Origin: Lysinibacillus_B sp042920265
Lineage (GTDB): Bacteria > Bacillota > Bacilli > Bacillales_A > Planococcaceae
Length of the DNA: 64,000 bases
Reading direction: 5' to 3'
Assembly (NCBI RefSeq): GCF_042920265.1
Contig: NZ_JBDQZI010000008.1
Span: 62,001 to 126,000 of the forward strand
Shown here: positions 23,335 to 30,270 of the stretch, piece after piece
Layout: each line of letters starts with the position of its first letter
Numbering within the stretch: the stretch's first letter is position 1
Made by a program: the position numbers and the translations under genes
Notes under the pieces: model-generated
Databases searched by the model: none
The model's input: only the letters and a program-made list of their open reading frames with translations
What the model was told of the DNA's origin: nothing

Positions 23335-25143
23335 TTATTTTTCTAAAATAAACGAGCTGATGTCTTCCACTAGCCCTTCAGCAAGAGGGAGCGTTGGATT
23401 TGAATAAGTGTCCATATTCCCTTTTGTGTCAGTTGGTGCTTCTTTTAATACATGGTTCATCGTATCCAAATAAACGACCTCAGCACTTGGATTTGCTTTA
23501 CTTAGACGCTCTGCATCAGTTACTTTTACTTGTAAATCATTTTTCCCTTGGATAATAAGTGTTGGAATGTCCAAAGATTTTAGAACATTAGCCGGATCAT
23601 ACTGTAACCAAGAAATGAGATACGGCTGAACAGATGGTCTAAATAAGGAATACAATGTTTCCGGTACATCGTCCACAAGCTCGCCTTTTTTCAATGACGC
23701 TAATATATCTTTACTTAAGTTTAGTAAGTCTGCTGGTAGTTGAGGTGTTAATTGTTCCATTAATACTTCATCAATTGGACGCCCTGCACCAGCGATGGAG
23801 ATGATGGAATCGACTTTTGTAGATGTAGCAGCAACCATCCCTACTAATGACCCTTCACTATGACCAATGACATGCACTGCCGAGAAGCGTGCATCGGTAT
23901 TCACTGCTTTCACAATACTTTCGACATCTTGTGCAAAAGTATTAAATGTTACATCTTCTTCTTTTTTAACGAGGCTAGCATTATCGCCCACACCACGTTT
24001 ATCGAAACGAATTGTCGCGATTCCTTGTGCTGCTAAATCTTCCGCAAGCATTTTTAAGCTATTATTTTCACCAAGAACCGTATTACCATCTTTTGTTGTA
24101 GGACCTGAGCCTGCAATGATAATGGCAACAGGAACGGGTGCATTTGCTTCAACAGTTGGCCATTCTACCGCTACTTTTAATTCGCCATCTGTAACAGGGA
24201 CTGCCCATTCTTCATATGTTACTTCCGGTGCTTCGGAAGGCGCTTCGTAAGGTGTGAATGTCACCGGGAAAGTCATGCCGTTTTGTGTGAAAGTAGCTGT
24301 TATTTGATTTTCTTTTACAGTCCCTTCAACGATGATGGAAGAACCTGCTAAATCAATCTCCATACGAACAGCATCATCTTTTACAGTTACCGATTTAATA
24401 GGGTAATCGGTTAGTCCTTGTGCTGGAACAGAGAATGTACCAGTGCCGTCTTCTTTTAATGTTAATTGAACACTTAAAGGAATTTGAGGAATGTCAATCG
24501 TCCCACTCCAATGACCGATATGTTGGTTCATAACTGACTCCTTCTCGCTATGCAGTAGTCGATATAAAAATAGCGCATAATGACCTCTTGTTAAGTTTTC
24601 ATTTGGCTCGTAAAGCCCATTGTTCGCTACCGTTGTAACCCCTGTCCCAGCAAGAGCCTGAATATAGTCGTTACTCCAATGGCTTGCTGGTACGTCTTGG
24701 AATGTATAAGTTGTATCAGCTTGTAAATTAAAAGTAAGTGCTAATATTTTAGCTATTTGAGCACGTGTGATCGGCGCATCAGGTTTGAATGTCTGGTCTT
24801 GATAACCGTCGATAATGCCCGCACGATAGGCATTTTGAATTGCTTCATAATAAGGATGTGTAGTCGGTACATCCTTGAAAGTTTTTCCATCACGAACAGG
24901 TGTCAAATCCGCAATTTTACTTAAAATCGAGAGCACATGTTGTCTAGAGATGGTTTCTGTTGGACGAAATGTTTGATCACCATATCCGGTAATTATATTT
25001 TGCTCCTTTAAAAATTCCACTGCCTCTGCATATGGACTTGACACGGAAATATCAGAAAACGATGTTGCAGCACTTGCCGGTACAACAACTGCTGGCACAA
25101 TAAGTGCTGATGCTAAAACAGATGTATAGATTTTTTTCTTCAT
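23335..25143 (-). CDS. SLH-domain cell-surface alpha/beta hydrolase (602 aa)
   Basis: Signal peptide at 1-25 (ends ASA). Three SLH domains occupy about residues 27-195 (FSDISVSSPYAEAVEFLKEQNIITGYGDQTFRP; FKDVPTTHPYYEAIQNAYRAGIIDGY; FQDVPASHWSNDYIQALAGTGV split in pieces here). A beta-rich linker (210-310) and an alpha/beta hydrolase domain (about 320-602) follow. The hydrolase shows the nucleophile elbow GHSEGS (Ser 429), an acid at D536 (GKND) and H564 (MNHVLK), a plausible triad, and RFDKRGVGDN. SLH domains bind pyruvylated secondary wall polymer, so the enzyme is held in the wall. Substrate unknown; an esterase is likely. Confidence 0.92.
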   Translation of the reverse strand: MKKKIYTSVLASALIVPAVVVPASAATSFSDISVSSPYAEAVEFLKEQNIITGYGDQTFRPTETISRQHVLSILSKIADLTPVRDGKTFKDVPTTHPYYEAIQNAYRAGIIDGYQDQTFKPDAPITRAQIAKILALTFNLQADTTYTFQDVPASHWSNDYIQALAGTGVTTVANNGLYEPNENLTRGHYALFLYRLLHSEKESVMNQHIGHWSGTIDIPQIPLSVQLTLKEDGTGTFSVPAQGLTDYPIKSVTVKDDAVRMEIDLAGSSIIVEGTVKENQITATFTQNGMTFPVTFTPYEAPSEAPEVTYEEWAVPVTDGELKVAVEWPTVEANAPVPVAIIIAGSGPTTKDGNTVLGENNSLKMLAEDLAAQGIATIRFDKRGVGDNASLVKKEEDVTFNTFAQDVESIVKAVNTDARFSAVHVIGHSEGSLVGMVAATSTKVDSIISIAGAGRPIDEVLMEQLTPQLPADLLNLSKDILASLKKGELVDDVPETLYSLFRPSVQPYLISWLQYDPANVLKSLDIPTLIIQGKNDLQVKVTDAERLSKANPSAEVVYLDTMNHVLKEAPTDTKGNMDTYSNPTLPLAEGLVEDISSFILEK

Positions 25144-25319
25144 TTTTTATTCCTCCGATATTATTCTATTAAACTGTTAATCATTTCATATACGGATAAA
25201 GCGGATAAATGTTTCAAAAAATAACTGTAGAAGAAATGATTTCCTCTATAAGTCATTCTATAAATTCATATAAATTTCCTTTATGTATATAAATCATCTT
25301 AAAACTATCGATATTGAAC

Positions 25320-25596
25320 AGTCAAAACAAACTAGTGTGAGCAAAACCCTGCCGTATCCGAGCAAACGCGCGCGGTAAACGGTCAAAAAGCTAAAGTATC
25401 CGAGCAAAAAGTCGCTGCATCCGAGCAAAACACATCGGTGCGAGCAAAACCCTGCCGTATCCGAGCAAAAGTGCGCGGTAAACGGTCAAAAAGCTACGGT
25501 ATCCGAGCAAAAAGTCGCTGCATCCGAGCAAAACAAACCGGTGGGAGCAAAATACTACCGTATATCCAGTCCAAATCCTACATTGAACCGTTCAAA
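25320..25596. repeat. array of GAGCAAA words phased at 21 bp inside a 103-bp superrepeat
   Basis: The core GAGCAAA (mostly CCGAGCAAAA) starts at 25339, 25360, 25402, 25423, 25442, 25463, 25505, 25526 and 25545. The variant GGTCAAA fills the slots at 25381 and 25484, and looser variants sit at 25320, 25569 and 25590. Spacing is 21,21,21,21,19, repeated exactly, giving a 103-bp superrepeat (25339-25441, 25442-25544). There is no coding potential. Lies between the SLH hydrolase start and the terminator of the next − strand gene. Confidence 0.9.
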
Positions 25597-25733
25597 AACA
25601 TTTATTTTTAGCGGAAATGCAAGCAAATGAGACGATAAGCTCGCAACACGGAGGCTGATTTTTAAATTCAATTGTTATGTTGGAACATTAAAATGCACAT
25701 ATACAAAAAATATTATGTTAAATAATAGGGAAG

Positions 25734-25785
25734 GTGCTAGGTATCAGGTGTTGGGTTTTCATCCCCAAGCAGTAGTACCTAGCAC
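25734..25785 (-). terminator. long hairpin terminator
   Basis: Arms GTGCTAGGTA (25734-25743) and TACCTAGCAC (25776-25785), with an inner TTGGG/CCCAA pairing. It lies just upstream of the SLH region and directly downstream of the ATPase gene stop at 25798. Confidence 0.6.
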
Positions 25786-25797
25786 GATTTTACAGTT

Positions 25798-26868
25798 CTA
25801 TATTAGCTCGAATAGCTTCGCTGTCCGTTTTTCCAATTCGTTTAGATTTAGTGCATCATCGACCATTTCTCGGACTTTTCGTTCTTCCTCGGCATATAGT
25901 TTGGCAAAATGGGTTGCTTCGCTGATGGCAGCTTTGTATTTAGCGACAATGTTCTTAATATTTTCTTCCTCTACTGTTGTTGGCTGGCAGTGCTTGGCAA
26001 TGTCAAAAATGGCGTCACCTGAACGATTTTCATCCGGGAAGTAGACATGTGGCTCGGTGCTATCAAAAATACAAAACTTCAATTCAGGTAAAATAACCAT
26101 ATCAATTGAATTAGAATCTAACCCACACCACACGAGTTGCACATCAAATCCACGGTTTAATGCTTCGTTTGCTAGTTTTTTCATCATAGAAGACTTTCCT
26201 GTACCGGGATACCCCTTTATGAACAATCTTTTTTCCAAATTTTGAGTAATGCTTTGCACGGTATCACGAGCTCCTGCAGGCGTTAATGTACCAAGCAGTC
26301 GATGGGTTAATGTAGAAGGCTTCTCTAGCTTTTTCTCTTCAAAAAGATGAGTGACTAACTCCGCATATTGCTGATCTAATCCTTTCCAATTCATCTGTTT
26401 TCTCGTTTCCACTTCCCAGTCATCATGGATATGAATAGCGTTTGCGAGCGCGGCGAAGCATTGCTGATAATAGGCTTTTTTTGTTTCTATTAGCGTGAGA
26501 AACGTTTCATTGGGGGCGAGCTTTTGCTTATCTACACAATCAGAAAGGGAAATGACATGGTTTCGCTTATTTATAAAAGTAGGTTCAATCGTTAGGTGTG
26601 TTGCCTGAAGAAATAAAATAGGATGCAGTGTTTTTACAAATACCGCTTCAATTGTTTGTTCAAATAGAGGATCGTGAAAATATTCGATTTCAGCACCCTT
26701 TTCATGGTAGTAGTTACCTAATTTTTGTAGAAGTGTAGCTACTTGAAAGCCGTGTACCCCTTTTAAGAGATATACGGTTTCTGCTTCATTCATTAAGTCT
26801 TTATAAATATTTTTCATGCCTTGCCCGGTCATGGCGTGCCCGAAAAAATGTGTAACAGTCTTACTCAA
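25798..26868 (-). CDS. P-loop ATPase of the PRK06851 type with a degenerate first half (356 aa)
   Basis: The C-terminal half (about 205-356) has a good Walker A, KGYPGTGKSS, followed by GFDVQLVWCGLDSNSIDMVILPELKFCIFDST and YFPDENRSGD split as separate motifs. The N-terminal half has the same strand order (VYLLKGVHGFQVATLLQKLG, then EIEYFHDPL, then AVFVKTLHPILFLQATHLTIEPTF), with KGVHGFQVA in place of GxxGxGKS. The protein is thus an internal duplication with one dead nucleotide site. Start ATG 26868 has AAGGATG. Function unknown. Single gene. Confidence 0.75.
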   Translation of the reverse strand: MSKTVTHFFGHAMTGQGMKNIYKDLMNEAETVYLLKGVHGFQVATLLQKLGNYYHEKGAEIEYFHDPLFEQTIEAVFVKTLHPILFLQATHLTIEPTFINKRNHVISLSDCVDKQKLAPNETFLTLIETKKAYYQQCFAALANAIHIHDDWEVETRKQMNWKGLDQQYAELVTHLFEEKKLEKPSTLTHRLLGTLTPAGARDTVQSITQNLEKRLFIKGYPGTGKSSMMKKLANEALNRGFDVQLVWCGLDSNSIDMVILPELKFCIFDSTEPHVYFPDENRSGDAIFDIAKHCQPTTVEEENIKNIVAKYKAAISEATHFAKLYAEEERKVREMVDDALNLNELEKRTAKLFELI

Positions 26869-27082
26869 AACGTCATCCTTCCATCAGCTTATTAACCTTA
26901 TTTTTATGTGAATAGCCTACAAAAGGTACCAAGTATGTGGGGACTGGCTCGTTTCGAAGGGGAAATATGTACCTGATTGTAAAACGTAAAGAATCTAGTC
27001 CTAATAAGTGCAGAATTTTTTAGGAAATTTTGCATCCGTTATCCAATTACTTCCGTCAATACAGGTGAAAGGAGGGCGCAAC

Positions 27083-27610
27083 ATGGATATTCAGCAATTA
27101 ATACATACATATAGTGATTATTTATATAGAGTTGCTTTTATTTATACGAAAGACGCCAGTGCTGCTGAAGAAGTAGTGCAAGATGTGTTTTTTAATTATT
27201 ATCGTAAACAGTCCCAATTTAAAGGGGAAGCGAAGTTGAAAACTTATTTAGTTAAAATGACCATTAATCGTAGTTATGATTATTTACGTAGTTGGAAAAA
27301 TAAGCGCCTAGTCTTATTAGAAAAAATTCATGGAAAACCTAGTGCAACAACTGAGCAACTACTACTTAATATGGAAATGCGCGGGGAAGTCACGCGAGCT
27401 GTCCTTGCACTGCCAGTAAAATACCGGGAAGTCATTGTATTGTATTATTATGAAGATTTTTCGATAGGTGAAATTTCTGCTTTAACAAGTGTGTCAGAGT
27501 CAGCGTTAAAATCAAGGCTCCAGCGTGCGCGTAAAAAATTAAAAATCATATTACAGGAAGAGGAGGTTTGGGGGCATGAGGAAAGAGCAACTAACAAGGG
27601 AGCTAAATAG
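27083..27610 (+). CDS. ECF-type sigma factor (175 aa)
   Basis: The start is ATG 27083 after GAAAGGAGGGCGC; upstream in-frame starts lack a site. Region 2 (YLYRVAFIYTKDASAAEEVVQD) and region 4 (LPVKYREVIVLYYYEDFSIGEI, then SVSESALKSRLQRARKKL) are complete. Close paralogue of the factor at 7855-8358. The stop lies 35 bases inside the next gene, which encodes the matching zinc-ribbon membrane protein. Confidence 0.93.
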   Translation: MDIQQLIHTYSDYLYRVAFIYTKDASAAEEVVQDVFFNYYRKQSQFKGEAKLKTYLVKMTINRSYDYLRSWKNKRLVLLEKIHGKPSATTEQLLLNMEMRGEVTRAVLALPVKYREVIVLYYYEDFSIGEISALTSVSESALKSRLQRARKKLKIILQEEEVWGHEERATNKGAK

Positions 27611-28667
27611 TGTACGATTATCGGATGAACAAAAGGAACAAATGATACAGCAAACTATATATGGTCATAAGAGAAAGCAGAGTAGCTGGGGCTATCGATT
27701 AGTTTTACCAAGCTTTGTTGTTATGGCAATTTTCTTTGTCATGTTATCACAAACGTCTCAAGCACCAAATATGACGACAGCAGGAGAAGCTGTACTTGAG
27801 GTAACACATGAAAAATGGTTCGATGAGACGCTTATCCTTTTTGCAGTGAATGTTTTTCTTATAGTGACAGCGATTGGACTAAGTATTCGACTTTTATTTG
27901 TAATCGAACGTTGGCAACACATTCCACGAGTTATACGAGTAAAACAAATTTTACGAGAGCATAAAAGACTATGGAAATTACATGTCGTGGCCTTTATTTT
28001 AAGTATCTTTACTTATCCGTTTTGGTTTGGTATGCCATTTTTTATTGTTGGGGAATTTTTATCCATAAATAATGCCATTGGGATAGCAGCGATTGCATTA
28101 CTATTGAGTGCAATGGTCGTTACATCGTATTTACTACTAATTTATATTCTAGTGGCAGTTCGTATTGACTTGGTAACTTGGAAAGATGTTGTACGCTGGC
28201 AAGTGTATACGATTGGTGCTGTGTATATAGGCTTACTTATGTTTGCTATCCCATTTATGGGGAGTAATCCATTTGCATGGTTGATCAATTTGCTTTGTTT
28301 GTTAATTACATTAAATATTTGTTTACTCATCACATTTGAGTTACGCAATGTAAAACAACCGACATGTCCTCATTGTCAGCACATTTTTACGGCGACACAA
28401 AGTAGAAAGAAAATTTATATGTCTTTTCGGATTAAATGTGATAATTGTCAAAAGCAAATTTATTTAACAAAAAAAGCACGGATGAGCACGTCTATTTTTT
28501 CATTTTTAGCACCTTTTCTTTTAATATTACTACCGAATATTTTTAAGCCTTCTTTTATCACGATGATTATCATATTCATTGGCTTTTTCTGTTATTTTGT
28601 ATTTTATTATGCACCACGTGTTGCTGAATTTGAAACCGACGAAGAAGAAATTAAACCGTTATGGTGA
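27576..28667 (+). CDS. zinc-ribbon membrane protein, probable anti-sigma factor (363 aa)
   Basis: ATG 27576 follows GAGGAGG inside the sigma gene. The N-terminal 30 residues are cytoplasmic (REQLTRELNSVRLSDEQKEQM) and match the pattern of the paralogue at 7862 (NKFEQQLKEIRLSAAQKKQL). About eight membrane segments follow, with a zinc ribbon before the last pair (CPHCQHIF, later CDNCQKQIYLTKKA). The shared N-terminal motif, E-L-x-x-(V/I)-R-L-S-x-x-Q-K, is a good candidate for the sigma-binding site. Longer than the paralogue by about 80 residues, mostly two additional spans. Confidence 0.72.
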   Translation: MRKEQLTRELNSVRLSDEQKEQMIQQTIYGHKRKQSSWGYRLVLPSFVVMAIFFVMLSQTSQAPNMTTAGEAVLEVTHEKWFDETLILFAVNVFLIVTAIGLSIRLLFVIERWQHIPRVIRVKQILREHKRLWKLHVVAFILSIFTYPFWFGMPFFIVGEFLSINNAIGIAAIALLLSAMVVTSYLLLIYILVAVRIDLVTWKDVVRWQVYTIGAVYIGLLMFAIPFMGSNPFAWLINLLCLLITLNICLLITFELRNVKQPTCPHCQHIFTATQSRKKIYMSFRIKCDNCQKQIYLTKKARMSTSIFSFLAPFLLILLPNIFKPSFITMIIIFIGFFCYFVFYYAPRVAEFETDEEEIKPLW

Positions 28668-28827
28668 AGGGATTATAAAATATCCTTTAGTTGTTCTTAA
28701 TTAGTTATAGATAGAGTAGGTACTCCAAACCTTTTCCATAGAGCGGATAAAAGTTGATTGGAGTGCTGGAACGGAAATCAACATTTCATCCTTTTGATTG
28801 TATAAATAAAAAATTATGAAAGAGTGC

Positions 28828-28860
28828 CGGGTGCTATGTATAGCACCCGATATTTTTTTT
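28828..28860 (+). terminator. rho-independent terminator
   Basis: Arms CGGGTGCTA (28828-28836) and TAGCACCCG (28841-28849), then ATATTTTTTTT. Ends the sigma/anti-sigma operon. Confidence 0.88.
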
Positions 28861-28928
28861 GAAAATGTAAAATATTTGAATCGAAATGTCATTTGTAGGA
28901 GTCTAATGGGTGGAAGGGGGCGTTTCAT

Positions 28929-29489
28929 ATCGTTACAAAGCACATCAATTTAGTCCAGCTTGCCCAAGAAGGGGACGAGGAAGCGTTTTATGAACTAATC
29001 GAGCCATTACAAGGGCAGCTTTACCGCATTGCCTTTGTGTATGTGCAAAATGAAAATGACGCTGTCGATATTTTACAGCAATCAATGATACGAGCGTATG
29101 AAGGGATTCAGCGGTTAAAAGAGCAACAGTATTTTACAACATGGATGACGCGTATTGTGATTAATTGTAGCAAAACATACATAGCGAAAAAGAAACGAGA
29201 AGATATGATTGAACCAGCTGAACTAGATTTACTAGAAGGACCATCTTCTAGTCATATTGAAGAGGAGCTCGATTTATGGCAGGCACTGTGCCGATTAGAA
29301 GAAAGGTATAAAACAGTGTTGCTACTCCGGTTTTATCAAGATTATTCCGTCAAGCAAATTTCAGCCATTTTGGAATGTCCAGAAGGTACGGTGAAAACAC
29401 ATATTCGACGAGGGTTACAAGCTTTAAGACAACAGTTAAAGGGGGCGTACATAGATGAATGGGTTCAATCCGTTGAAGACAGTCATTGA
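28929..29489 (+). CDS. ECF-type sigma factor without a canonical start codon in place (about 186 aa)
   Basis: The coding similarity starts well before the first canonical start (GTG 29037): in the same frame, upstream codons give VTKHINLVQLAQEGDEEAF and YELIEPLQGQLYRIAF, the usual region 2 beginning. Between the upstream stop (28896-28898) and 29037 there is no ATG, GTG, TTG or CTG in frame. ATC at 28929, eight bases after GGAAGGGGG, is the best-placed initiator. Region 2 (ENDAVDILQQSMIRAYEGI) and region 4 (LEERYKTVLLLRFYQDYSVKQI, ECPEGTVKTHIRRGL) are complete. It overlaps the ABC ATPase gene by 35 bases. Confidence 0.85.
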   Translation: MVTKHINLVQLAQEGDEEAFYELIEPLQGQLYRIAFVYVQNENDAVDILQQSMIRAYEGIQRLKEQQYFTTWMTRIVINCSKTYIAKKKREDMIEPAELDLLEGPSSSHIEEELDLWQALCRLEERYKTVLLLRFYQDYSVKQISAILECPEGTVKTHIRRGLQALRQQLKGAYIDEWVQSVEDSH

Positions 29490-30270
29490 TAAAATTCCGA
29501 TTCCGACGCAGCGGTTAACAGAAGTGTTAAGAGTAGAGGGGATATCGAAAGTATTTAAGCAAAAGGAACATACGGTCAATGCATTAAAAAATATTCATTG
29601 TACGATTTATCACGGTGAAATGGTGGCGATTATGGGCACGAGCGGCTCGGGGAAAAGTACCTTTTTAAATATGATTAGTGCAATTGATGCACCGACAGAA
29701 GGGAAAATTTTATTGTTTGGGGAGGAAGCAAACGATATTTATAAAGAGCCTAATGCATCAAAATTTCGAAAGGAAAATATCGGCTTTGTGTTTCAATCAT
29801 TCCACTTACTGCAAGATTTAAATGTAGAAGATAATATTGCCTTGCCCCTTATTTTAAATGATGTGCCGAGTAAGGAGATTAAAGCGCGGGTAGAGCAAGT
29901 GATGAAACAACTACATATAGACAAATGGCGAAAGCATAGACCACATGAGTTGTCGGGTGGGCAAAAACAGCGAGTGGCGATTGGCCGAGCGATTATTACG
30001 AATCCGCCCATTTTACTTGCCGATGAGCCAACTGGAGCACTCGATGTCAATACGACCGATGACATTTTGCAGCTACTTGTATCATTGCAAGAGAATATGG
30101 AGCAAACGATTTTACTTGTGACACATGACCCATATGTAGCGACCTACGCAAATCGCGTGTTGTTTTTCCACGACGGAGCGATTATGGATAGCTATCACAA
30201 TCAAAAAACAGCAGAGGATTTAGATGCGATTGTTGCTAAGTTTAAGGTCATTTCAAGAGGTGAGCACTAA
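29455..30270 (+). CDS. MacB/LolD-type ABC ATPase with an N-terminal extension (271 aa)
   Basis: The ATPase domain begins near residue 25 (LRVEGISKVFKQ). Walker A is GTSGSGKST, Q-loop FVFQSFHLL, signature LSGGQKQRVAIGRAI, Walker B LLADEPTGALD and switch VTHDP, all intact. The class pairs with FtsX-like permeases, and that gene follows at once (stop and start overlap). The first 24 residues (FNPLKTVIDKIPIPTQRL) are not part of the ATPase fold; they resemble the short N-terminus of Bacillus ECF anti-sigma proteins (IP.P...L). It overlaps the sigma gene, so the three genes form one operon. Confidence 0.9.
   Translation: MNGFNPLKTVIDKIPIPTQRLTEVLRVEGISKVFKQKEHTVNALKNIHCTIYHGEMVAIMGTSGSGKSTFLNMISAIDAPTEGKILLFGEEANDIYKEPNASKFRKENIGFVFQSFHLLQDLNVEDNIALPLILNDVPSKEIKARVEQVMKQLHIDKWRKHRPHELSGGQKQRVAIGRAIITNPPILLADEPTGALDVNTTDDILQLLVSLQENMEQTILLVTHDPYVATYANRVLFFHDGAIMDSYHNQKTAEDLDAIVAKFKVISRGEH

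Noticed and set aside
25320..25596. CRISPR array
   Set aside because: The period is 21/19 bases, the words are only 7-10 bases, the material between them also repeats in a 103-base superrepeat, and no cas gene is present.
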